Shown piece after piece: positions 19,072 through 28,740 of a DNA stretch of 59,150 nucleotides. The notes beneath the pieces were generated by a model. That model worked only from the letters and a program-made list of their open reading frames with translations, was not told where the DNA came from and ran no database searches. This DNA is from Guyanagaster necrorhizus (lineage: Eukaryota > Basidiomycota > Agaricomycetes > Agaricales > Physalacriaceae): the NCBI RefSeq assembly GCF_019112545.1, contig NW_025064901.1, positions 566,280 to 625,429 on the forward strand, given 5' to 3'. A program made the translations under genes and the position numbers. Each line of letters starts with the position of its first letter. Within the stretch, counting starts at the first letter, position 1.

Positions 19072-21714
19072 TCATTCATCATACCCGATGGGCATCAGCA
19101 TTTTGACGCCCATGGCAGAGATCATCGTGAGGTATGAAGAGGGGACTCCTCTCTTGAGGGCTTCCACTATCCTCCCGTCGTTAGCAACATCTTCCCATAT
19201 GCCGGCTAGTTTGGCGAGCCATTCTAGCTCGTCGAAATAGTCGGTGGCCGCCTTATCTCCCATTTTGTATTCCTTGATCTTCTGTTTATGAACTTCTTGT
19301 ACCGCTGGATCAATGAACTTGTCGTTGAGCATTTGTTTAAAGACTGGCCATGAGGGGTATCAGTAGTGCCCCTGAGTGGTTGATCAGAAGTTCGGGGAAA
19401 TAAGGATCCACCAGGTTTTGGCCTTCTCTTCTAGGTATGAGGCGGCGAACACGACTTTGTTCATGTCAGTTCCGAGGTACCCGATGTAGGCCTCAAAATA
19501 TTGTTCGCAATCAATCAGGAAACGGTCGATGTCATCTGAGGCTCCCTTAAAGGGGCGGGGTTTTCGGAGAAGGTCTGGGCGACATTGGAGACCTTGGGCA
19601 TTCTCTGGAAGTGCCCCCATGGGGTTAGGCCATTTGTCGAATGGGGGTTGTCGCCATTCGATGGGCGGTCCGGGGAATGAATGCAGGGAGTGGTCATCGG
19701 TGACGGGACTTCCTTTGGGTTCTTGGATGTGGACAATGACCCCGTCCCAGACTGTGAACCCTAGGCGTGTTGCCTCGGGGTCATCCTGGGTGGGTTCCTT
19801 TCCTTTTCCGCTAGGTCCAGCTTCGTCGGGGGGAGGCTGTGCTCCTAATAGCCTGCTTCCTGTTCCGGTCCATGGGTTCCGGAAACCTTCGGCCCAGCGG
19901 TTAGTGGGATTTTTTCGGGTCTGGGTGAGCCGAGAAGCCGTGCTTGGGATGGAACGTCGGCTGGACTCGGTGATGCTTCAGATTGAGGGTGCCGTGTATA
20001 TGGCTCGTTTCGGCATGACAGGTGGGGTTCGTGGTAGCGGCTGAACGCTTGTTTGCGGTTGGAATGGGGGCATCGGCCCGAGCGGGTCCTCAGGATGTCG
20101 GTGCCCATACTCCTTCCAGGCGTATTCCATCGTGGCGTACTGTAAAATTCTTTTTTTTTCCATTGATACTGCATACCGATATTCAAGTCCTAGGGGAGTC
20201 GCCAACCAGTGGGCGTCTCCCCATAAAAAGAGCATCCCCTGCTCGTATAACGCCCTATACTCTTCCTGCCTGTTTCTTTCAATTTCTTCTCGTAGCGCTG
20301 CTTCATCTGGCCGCTGTCCTGCGTATGTCATGAAGTGTTGAGGATTAAAGGGGCCTTTCTCGCCCCCCTCATTGTCCTCGCTGTCCTCACTGTCCTTGTT
20401 GTCCTCGCTGTCCTCCTCTAGGAGGGAGCCTGCGAGCTGGTCAGAGGTGAGGGGCCTGAGTCGTAGCATTGACAGGGAGCCCTCCGACGTTACTGGGTCC
20501 TGCTTCTCCTTCGGCGATGGGCTGGACTGGTACGGGTGGGACTCCATAGTACCTTGTTCTGCCCGCCGCTCTTGCTCTCTCCAGTTCTTCGCTATAGAGG
20601 CTGAAGTTTCGGTAGAACTCCGGAAGGAGGAACTGGTGGGCGACCCGGCTTCCCAGAAATCGTCAGAGGGCGAGGTCGGAGACGTGGGCGTTGTCGGGTA
20701 CCTGGAGCCCATAGGCGTCGAGTATGGAGTTGGCATCGGATGCGATGGTATCTGTTCTGCTGGGGTACCGTAAGTCTGGAGGGGGAGATCCCCCTCCCCT
20801 TCTAATGGCTTCGCTCCTGGTAACGGGGCTTGCTGACCCCGCCCAGGGGTCATCGTCGGAGCCTGGCTCCCTGAAGGAGGACTCAGCCCCTGGGGTCCGG
20901 AGTCTGTACTGTGCGAGGGAGGCAGAGCCCATCCTTTCTGCGTCTTCTCGTCTTCTTCGTTCTCGCCCTTGTCGGTCATACTCGGCTTCCTCATACTCCC
21001 GCTGGGCTTGCTCCTGTGTATATTCAGCGAGCTCCTCTCGAGCTCGCTCCTCTTCTGCTCTACGCTGCTGGGCCTGCTGCTGCTGTTGTAGTGTGTCATT
21101 GTAGTCAAATGGGACGGTAAGGTCCCAGTCCAGGAATACCCTCCGGATAATCCTGTCCCTCGCGATTCTTCCCCTTGCGCTGGCAGTGCCAACCTCTGGC
21201 TCGCTACCGACATGGAGGTGTCGGAACGGGTCTCCGGCCGCCGAGATGGCAATTTCGACGTTGGTGTAATCGGGGTGTATGGTCCTTCTGTGAGGGTTCT
21301 CGACCCCCAACCTGCTGACGGACCTGCTGGAGCCGGAATTTGGCTTGGTGGGCTCATAGAGGGAGTTCCGGGGCGAGTGGGGGGTAGTCCTGGCTCTCGA
21401 AGCCACCCGAGAGGCATCACGGGAGTCCCGAGCGTGGTCTCCAATCCCTGGGGTGTGAGAGGCGGTGGAAGGGTCATTGGGGATTGGAGGGATGTTGTGG
21501 GGGATCTCCTGGGCGACCTGGGGGACCGTCATGGTCCACGGGTTTTGGAACCCTGTGAGGTTATTGTCCCAGTTTCTGCTGTCAGGTCGTCGAGGAGGGT
21601 ATCGGTGTCTTTCTTCTTCTTGAGGGCTCCCCATATCCTGGCGGCTATGCCCGGCTTCTGGTACGGGAAACTCCTCCGGCTGGAGGGTTGTTCTGATGGA
21701 GGGGGGGATGTCAT
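19072..21714 (-). pseudogene. gag: A2 Gag: N-terminal region and capsid
   Basis: One frame runs from ATG 21714 (MTSPPPSEQP) through 21529 (stop), 21477-19978 (499 aa, open), on to 19384, then 19332-19072, and joins the nucleocapsid at 19053. The stops at 19384, about 19355 and 19072 fall at Trp codons (TGG to TGA). The first about 350 residues are low-complexity Pro/Ser/Thr-rich. About 20.0-20.35 kb encodes a charged helical region (ALREEIERNRQEEYRALYEQ). The capsid lies at about 19.1-19.6 kb (PFKGASDDIDRFLIDCEQYF, TDYFDELEWLAKLAGIWEDV). Gag would total roughly 1000 residues, long for this family. It overlaps ORF1 between 20441 and 21714. Confidence 0.82.
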
Positions 21715-21916
21715 AGAAGGGGAGATTCGGGGTTACATTTCATAGAATGTGTTGGATTTGTTGAAATGCTTGATAGTGCCTGACAATCCAAGCAGTGATC
21801 GATTGTCACCCTCGGCAACAAGTGATGATGGCGAGAAGGCTGAGTAGCATTCTGATGATGGAAGCTATGAGGTCAAAGAAGTCGTGGTTAAGGTCGCGGG
21901 TTGTGACTGGAGTCAT
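20441..21916 (-). pseudogene. A2 ORF1: overlapping ORF with membrane helix and coiled coil
   Basis: The frame runs from ATG 21916 (MTPVTTRDLNHDFF), 42 nt after the PBS, to TGA 20441-20443, about 491 codons. It is interrupted by only a few stops of the CGA-to-TGA kind (two near the N-terminus, one at 20663). 323 codons (21634-20663) are fully open. Parts: a hydrophobic helix (FFDLIASIIRMLLSLLAII), a Pro/Ser/Arg-rich middle with RHLHVGSEPE, a Gln/Glu/Arg-rich probable coiled coil (QQQQQAQQRRAEEERAREEL), then TDTIASDANSILDAYG and LPEFYRNF. The gag frame is +1 relative to it along the whole overlap. It could be a membrane-associated accessory protein, or a 5' Gag extension joined by splicing or +1 shifting. 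I cannot decide which. Confidence 0.68.
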
Positions 21917-21958
21917 TCGGTTTCTCAGCACGATTGGGCTTGAGAAAGGGAAGGAGGA

Positions 21959-21971
21959 AGCTTCGAGCTAA
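21959..21971 (-). other. Primer-binding site of A2 (self-priming)
   Basis: Minus strand TTAGCTCGAAGCT, one base inside the 5' LTR. It pairs with AGCTTTGAGCTAA (22136-22124) of the LTR with a single G-U wobble. Confidence 0.75.
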
Positions 21972-21972
21972 T

Positions 21973-22408
21973 TGTTAAGCCCAGGTGTCATGTGAGCGGA
22001 TACACATGATAAACAGATGTTCCTTCGCACTTTGAGGAATCACCCGAGTTCACTTATGTGTGTAGCCGAGCAGTGTGACTCAAGGTCAGATATAGACTCG
22101 AGATAGAATGGTGTGTATAAACTTTAGCTCAAAGCTGGGTTTATCCAGCGAGAGCTAGGAGTCTTAAATACTGTTTGTGTGGTGCTAAGAATACTACTAC
22201 TTATTGTGTCGACTTGTGTCCATAGTGCCTGTTGTCCTTGGGCACCGTTGTTGTACATAAAAGGGTGGCTACGTGTTGTCAAGCATCGTTGTATGAATGC
22301 GGAGAATAGGCCTTTGTGCTGACCAATCTCTTCCCACTGTGTCCTGACTAAGCATAAAATAGGGGTCGTCGAGGGAGTTAGGGAAAATTATAGAGGAAAA
22401 TCGTAACA
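21973..22408 (-). repeat. 5' LTR of A2 (436 bp)
   Basis: Bounded by TGTTAAG and CGTAACA and followed by AAAAG. On the minus strand TATTTAAG (22170-22163) lies 34 nt upstream of the predicted RNA start/self-primer (22136). Confidence 0.95.
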
Positions 22409-22413
22409 AAAAG

Positions 22414-22908
22414 GCTGCTTCAACAATGAAGAAACAGTATGATAGACACTGCAAACCAGCTCTCAAATATTCAACCAATGACGAGGTTTGGTTGGACACT
22501 ATAAATCTGCATCTTCCACAACTAAAACAGAAGTTGGCAGACAAACAAATGGAACTATTCACTATTGTTGCCAAGGTCAGCAACTCTGCATACAAGTTGT
22601 GTTTACCAGCAACTTGAAAGGTTCATAATGTTTTCAATAAAACATTATTGATGCTATATATCACACTTGCCTTTTTAAACCAGAAAAAACCACCTCCACC
22701 ACTACTGAAACTCATCAATGATGAAAAATACTACAAAATTGACAAAGTGCTAAACCACAAATACTGAAAGGTTAGGGCACAAGAGGGAGGCATAGAAACA
22801 ACTGTTGACTATCTAGTCAGCTGGAAAGGCTACAGATCTGAATCAAACCAATGGGTCAACAAAAAATACATGAATGCAGAGAATGCCATCCATAACTATG
22901 AACAGTGA
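22414..22908 (+). pseudogene. pol: Decayed pol of C1, part 5 (integrase C-terminus, chromodomain)
   Basis: It resumes after the AAAAG duplication with MKKQYDRHCKPALKYSTND and VWLDTINLHLPQLKQKLADK (63 aa open, 22426-22617), the integrase C-terminal domain. A decayed chromodomain follows (VDYLVSWKGYRSESNQWVNKKYM near 22805-22880). The following 22909-23122 corresponds to the B-type tail and the degraded hairpin and polypurine tract. Confidence 0.82.
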
Positions 22909-23122
22909 ATGAATTGACCAACAAGAGGTCAATAGACAAAAGGCAATGTCAAATCCTAATGAAAATCACAACATAACAACACCAACAATAGAGGACATGT
23001 GGATGGCCCAGCATGACTGGAATGAGATATTGTGAGGGTCCAGCAGATCAGCCATCTGTGCATAGACTCATGGACTTATCTCTAACTAAGCCATCAGGAC
23101 AATAGTCTTAAAGAGAGGGTAA

Positions 23123-23637
23123 TGTTATGATTTTTTTTATTTTCTTTTCTTTTTCCTTGATTTATTCAGAAATTAACTTCTATTTCTGCTTAGTCAGGGT
23201 GCCTAAACTGGGTTTAGTGCCTAGAACTGTGAGAGAGCTTAGTCAGCTCACAGCACTGCCCAGGTTCTACTACACTGCTGTGAAGCTTCACAGCAGCATA
23301 ATAACAGAGTACCTCTTTTGTCATTGTATAGCAGTAACAGCAGTAACAGCTAAACAGCAGAACAATACATTTTGTAGGTATTTTAACAATACTGAATAAA
23401 GTGCTCTACAGTGCCAGGACAAACAATTAGATAGTTTTATCTTTAGAATGATAATGAATTAGTATATAAGTAGTGTAGCTCTAAAGTTTATTCTTTACCA
23501 TTTCATTTCAAGTGATTTGTAACTGTCTTGACAACACAGCACCAATAATGCATCAGTGGACTTGATCATTTTACTCGAAGTGTGAGATAGCAGTCATTTA
23601 TCACATGTTATTGGTCACATGAAATTTGGGCTTAATA
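23123..23637 (+). repeat. 3' LTR of C1 (about 515 bp)
   Basis: It starts TGTTATGATT after the polypurine run AGAGAGGGTAA and ends GGGCTTAATA, where intact copies end TTAACA (C-to-T at the last C). It is similar to family B LTRs, with many transitions and small deletions. Confidence 0.85.
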
Positions 23638-24600
23638 TGAAGAATAGGCCAAGATCTTTTGTGATGAAGTCTATATGAAATATGAGATATCTTAAGTCAT
23701 TATTTCCAACTGAGATCTCTAATTTGTCTCTAAGTTTTTAGATAACTTATATCACCTTTTTTCTATTCAAAGCAATGCTTTCACAGCATACCACTCTCAA
23801 ACTAATGAACAGACAGAATGGGTGAATCAGAAGATTGAAAAATATCTCTGTATGTTCATCAACTACTGACAAGATGATTGGATTGAGTGGCTCACTCTTG
23901 CTATCTTTTAACATAATAACCAAATCTACTCTACTACTGGAAAGACCCCCTTCTTTGTCAACCATGGCCACCATCTAAATGTCTCACACACAGAATAACT
24001 CCATACAATAATGCCTGCCTTCTCTAACTTTGCTCTTACTATGTTCAAAATCCACAATAAAACATATACCACTCTTGAAAAGATAGTGACTTTTATGAAA
24101 AAATAGTATGACAAATACTGTAAACCTGCTCATATCTATTTTATAAACAACAAGGTTTGGCTTGACATGACCAACCTTTATCTGTCTTACTTAAAATGCA
24201 AGCTTGCTGACAAGCATATCAGATTTTTTTTAATCTTTGCAAAGATCAGCCAATCTGTGTATAAACTCTAATTGGCTATTGGATGGAAAGTCTATGATGT
24301 ATTCAACAAAACTTTTCTTACTTCATATATTGTCTCCACCTTTTTAAATCAAGAATGCTTACTGCTGCTCAATCTTATACTCATCAATGATAAAGAATAT
24401 TATAAAGTCAATCAAGTTCTTCATTATAAACTCTGCAAAGTGCATATACAGAGAGGCAGAATCTAAATAACCATTGACTATCTGGTTAGTTGGAAGGATT
24501 ACAGCTCTGAATCTAATCAATGGGTAAACAAATGATATATAAATGCATCTGACACTATATATAATTATAAACTCTCTCTAAACTGATCTATTAGAACAAT
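23638..24600 (+). pseudogene. pol: Element E1: relic of integrase and chromodomain
   Basis: Directly after C1 comes the matching stretch of another B-like integrase, much more decayed: QVIISN (ISDRGPQF region near 23700), NQKIEKYLCMFINY (near 23825-23870), then the integrase C-terminus and chromodomain (YLVSWKDYSSESNQWVNK near 24478-24530). I see no CpG left. C1 therefore inserted into E1 integrase, and the 5' part of E1 lies beyond the window's left edge, on the far side of C1. A degraded polypurine run precedes 24620. Confidence 0.75.
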
Positions 24601-24619
24601 AATCTTAAAAGAAGGATAA

Positions 24620-25055
24620 TATTATAATTTCTCTATTTTTTTTTTCTTAATTAACCCCTATTGATGCTTAGTCAGAGCATCTAGACTAGCACTTAGGACT
24701 ATGAGATAGACTTAGTCACTATAATAGGCTGAGTCTGTCATTATCCTCTGATAGCAATAATACCTTCAACAATAGACAATACTCTTTTATAGATAGTTGT
24801 GATGCTCAAAGACAATAAGCACTATAGCTTAGAAACACATAATTAGTAGAGATATATTTATCTATGAGATGAACAGTATATAAATAGTGTAGCTCTTGCT
24901 GTATATCCCCCAGCTTCAAGCTAAAGTTTATCTTTATTATTTTATTTTGAGTCAATTAGTCTTTAGCCTTAAGATACAAACCTGCTATACACATTAAACT
25001 CAATACAGCATCTGTTTATCACATGTTATTAGTCACATGTTGTTTGAGCTTAACA
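24620..25055 (+). repeat. Relic 3' LTR of E1 (about 436 bp)
   Basis: It begins TATTATAATT in the place of TGTTACGATT and ends GAGCTTAACA. The landmarks ACCCCTATTGATGCTTAGTC and GTTTATCACATGTTATTAGT identify it as a B-like LTR shortened by deletions. Confidence 0.7.
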
Positions 25056-28000
25056 GTCTGCAAAAGCAGAGTTCAAACTCAGCAGCTTTATTGAGAGGTT
25101 TAATAAATAATGCTGAATAAGTGAGTCTTACACTATTTAGTCTTCAGACTATTTATGTATAAATATATTTCTAGTCTGATTCAGTAAGATAAAAATCTTT
25201 GCTCATTTAGCTGACAATTTGAGGCTAACTTTGTTAGTTGTTGATTGTTATAAAAACTTCACCAAAAAAAGATTGAATGAATAAAGTGGAAGTCTGGTAA
25301 AAGCTTAACTTAGATAAAGAAATAAGAGCTAAATTAAACTAAGATTTAAAAAAAGCTAAGAAATTTCTGAAAGAACTTTGCAGTCAAACAGATAGTCTTT
25401 GATGTGTTTAAAGTTGAAATAGACTTTATTATTTACTATAAGTAAAAATGCTGAAATTTAACATTTATTTATTTAAATCTTATATTAAAACTGAGTTTCA
25501 GTGATTTTATCATATAGAACTTGATGAAGTTCATCAAAACTGATTGCAAAGTCATAAGCCTAAGTAGAAGTGATATCCTATTCAGAATAAACAGTGATGC
25601 TAGAATGATAATTCTTACTAGCAAGAAATAAAGAGATTCTAATAGAGGCATTTGGAGTATTATTATAGGCAAGCTCAGTAATAAATAGAAGCATATCTTA
25701 ATTATTCTATTAATAGAAGCAGTAGATATGAATATATTGTTCTGAGATTTGGTTTGCATATTCAGTTTATCTATCAGCCTTCAGATAATAACCAAAAGTG
25801 AAGTAGAGTTTTATGTAAAGAGCTATAGTCAGAGCATAAATAAACTAAGAGATAAATTCAGAGCTATAGTCAGAGGTGATATGGCTAAATACACTATATT
25901 TTGAAAAGATATGGATAACAAAAAGCTGAGTGAGCTTCATAGAGTTAATGATGTTATATGTAGAGATAAAAATGACTTGTTTGCTATTATAGTCAATGAC
26001 TACTAAAATAATAGTGAATTTGTTAGAGTTTAATGGTTGTTCAATAAAGTCTATAGAGATGAAATTCTATAATCATTCAAAAACTGATAAATGCTTAAGC
26101 AGATTATAGAGACAATGTATGAATATCTTGTTGCATCTATAAACTATGCAGAATTTAATATAATGTTGAATATATTCATATATTTATAGCCAGATATAAT
26201 TCTATCAGACTAGTTCTAATATCTAATTTTGATTAAAATAATCTGCTAAAATATGATCATAATTATTTTACAGTATATAAAGATGAAGATTTTTAGAGTC
26301 TAGTATATAAATATGACTATTGAAGAAAAAAATATCTGATTTTACAGACTATTAGAAAAGAGAGAATTTAAAAGCAGAGTTAGTCTAGTAGATACTATTA
26401 GAGACTGTGAAATTAATAAGTTATATTTGTTTGATGCTTTTATAAAGTTTATCAACATTTATAATAATATTAGTATAAAAGATAAAGCCTTTAAGATAAG
26501 TAGCATAGAGAGAGGTGAAAAGCTGTTTTTGAGTGAAGATAAATCAGAAGTTGTAGAGATTGATTTAAGTATATTAGCTATCTCTCTCTTTAGAATAAAT
26601 GTCTTATCATCTAATGAGTGTATTTAATTTCTCATCAAGTTTCTCTAAATGAAACTAAATTACTAAGTTGAATTAGAAGAAATATTTAAATCAATAGATT
26701 TATTAGTAGATAAAAATTTTAATAATAATAAAGTATTTAAGGTTTTTATAATCTGTCATTATATTAATAAAGGCTATGAAGACTTTAAAAATAATTATGC
26801 ACTTATCATTAAAGTTTTATAGTGTTTTTTTTACATATAAATCATGTTAGTAGAATAATAATGTTATTATGCTCATATATGAACTAATAATAGAAGTTAG
26901 CAAAGCTAAATATACTTAATTTTTTACAATACTAGCCAGTCAAAAATAATTTTAACCTTCTCTTCAGATATATGGAGTCTTTCAAATAATAAGATATAGT
27001 CTAGGTATTTTATGAAGTCTTAGTGGAATTTGCATTTTGAGCCCTTGCAGCAGAGTCTATTAGCTTTAAACCTGTATAGGTCTTTATAAACATGTTTCTG
27101 ATAGTTTTTTAAAGTATACAGAGATTGTTTTAATAATAGTGATCTTTTTTTTTCTGAATAAAACAGCTATTTTTGTCTAACTTATTAGTATAGAGTTTAA
27201 AAGTGGTAGTCAATTCTATGGTTTTCAGAGTGAAGCTAAAAGTTAAAAATAGTGTTAAACTCTTTGAAAAGAATAGGTTAAAAGTCTTATTGTCTCAAAT
27301 TTGCAAGCAATGATTCAGTATCAAGCATCAAACTCTTGAGTAAGGAAGTGCATATTATAGAGGTTGTTAAACTTTCTATAGTGAGCTACATCATTTTTGA
27401 TATAGATACAAAGACTATAGTAAAAGATATAGTAGAGAAAGTTATCTCTATATCTGATCTACAAAGCATATTGATTGAATTAAACTATATACTTTATGAT
27501 TTGGTCTTTATCACATATCTAAAGATGCTTTAATGCATTTTTAACATCTTTAATAGCATCTAAAAGGCTAAAGCTGCTATAAAGCTCATCTAAAAAAGCT
27601 GCATAAAAGAATTGCCAGACTAACAGATTTCATAAGTTGGAGTCAAAGATATTTGATTCAAATCAGTTAAGTATAATGCTGAAAAAAAAAGAGATAGTAT
27701 AATTAGCATAGTTGGCCTTGTTAGTATTCACTATAGATGTAGCAGATTTGTTATTGAAGTTCAACTAAAAAAAGACAATAAAGATTTTTAGTTTGCAAGA
27801 GTCAAAATCATCAAAGGTTTTTGATTTCTTGATTTTGATGTGAATAGCATTAGACTTAAAATTATTGAGAAAAGTAAAAACTCCTCACAGCAGATTTATA
27901 AATTTTCATAACATATTCTATTGATTTAAATTGTTATCTCTGGAACTACTAGAGTTATTTAGATTATCAAAACCATCTGATCCTTTTAGTCTGTCAAAGC

Positions 28001-28740
28001 TATTTAGAGAAGAGTTTAATGGATTGCTATCTAATCTATAATAAATGAGAATATAAGTAAAAATATTGTTGTTATTTTTACTCTCAAAATTTAGGCTATC
28101 TGAATTTTTGTGTATATTATCTAGAGACAAGAGATCTGTAATAATATTATTTCAAACATCATATATTGAATTAGCTCATTAAGCTCTATTAAATAAAATG
28201 CTAATAGTATCAAAAAAATTAAAGAAGTTATTGTAGTTAAATTAGCAGATAATAAAACTAAAATAAATATAGATTTTTCTATGAAAGGATTGTCTTTTAT
28301 CAGAAGTCAATCTAAAAAAGTCTGATTATTTCTTTGAGACAGAAGTTGAAATGTTTTTCATAGAAAACATGTTAAAATAGATAAGCTAAATTTGTTCAGA
28401 ATCTGCTTCTGTAGATTTATACTGTTAAGAATATGCCAAAAAGATAGAGTTGAATGCATGTGTAAAGACCAATAAAGTGTATAAGTGTTAATAAAGCTAT
28501 TAATATCAAGTAATAATCAAACAATTATAAATACAATATACTGCAACAACCAGAATCTGATACTAACTGAAAGTAAAGCAAAAAAATAAGAATAAGGATA
28601 TATAAAGTGATAATAAGAAAAAAAAGATATAAAGATTGATAAACTATAACTACCAATGTTAGTACTGAAGTAATAGTCACACTAAGAGTTTAAAAGTTTG
28701 ATTGATATATTGACTTCACTTTAGATTAAAGTATATCATT
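25056..28740 (-). mobile_element. D4: very old, AT-rich family D relic
   Basis: Read on the minus strand, D-type pieces are recognisable in order. The 5' LTR relic starts at 28432 (TGTTAAGAATATGCC, compare TGTTAGAAACGTGCC in D2). Gag covers about 28430-27300, with MFSMKDIL at the start, the SDSLNFES/NPLN segment at 28130-27918 and the DAIKDVKNALR region near 27550. An RT piece follows at about 27250-26930, then integrase at about 25900-25500. Between gag and RT the protease region is missing, so it is internally deleted. I see no CpG. The boundary of the LTR near 28740 is uncertain. The region encodes nothing functional. Confidence 0.68.

Larger units (their letters stand above)
14311..22408 (-). 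mobile_element. A2: complete family A chromovirus (8.1 kb)
   Basis: Two 436-bp LTRs (14311-14746 and 21973-22408) are flanked by the 5-bp duplication AAAAG (14306-14310 and 22409-22413). In element order: PBS, ORF1, gag (CA and CCHC NC), then pol in the -1 frame (PR, RT, RNase H, IN, chromodomain), hairpin, polypurine tract, 3' LTR. The LTRs differ at about a dozen sites, all transitions, with no indel. Gag has about five in-frame stops and pol about four, nearly all explained by CGA/CGG/CAA to stop or TGG to TGA/TAG. It is therefore inactive but recent, and the best reference copy in the window. Confidence 0.95.
2387..23637 (+). mobile_element. Old family-B-like element C1, split by four nested insertions
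   Basis: The plus-strand fragments 2387-6649, 12155-12569, 13105-13422, 13920-14310 and 22414-23637 join colinearly into gag, pol (PR, RT, RNase H, IN, chromodomain) and a 3' LTR. The joins coincide with 5-bp duplications left by NB, a solo B LTR, a solo D LTR and A2. A1 hit its gag on the left, so its own 5' LTR is outside the window. It is rich in TGA/TAG at positions that are CGA or TGG in B1 and has lost most CpG, so it is much older than its guests. It is itself inserted in integrase sequence of E1 (23638 onward). Confidence 0.85.

Noticed and set aside
19529..20044. 171-codon plus-strand ORF opposite to A2 gag
   Set aside because: It is antisense to a conserved Gag frame, with no recognisable domain and composition explained by the complementary strand.
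21820..21916. The hydrophobic helix of ORF1 read as an envelope protein
   Set aside because: It is N-terminal, lies before gag, and lacks a signal cleavage site, fusion peptide or Cys-rich ectodomain, so there is no support for an env gene.
26427..26627. 66-codon ORF in the AT-rich block (and others of 60-96 codons, 25.4-30.5 kb)
   Set aside because: Low-complexity Ile/Lys/Asn/Ser translation expected from AT-rich DNA. Several lie within the D4 relic on the wrong strand or frame.
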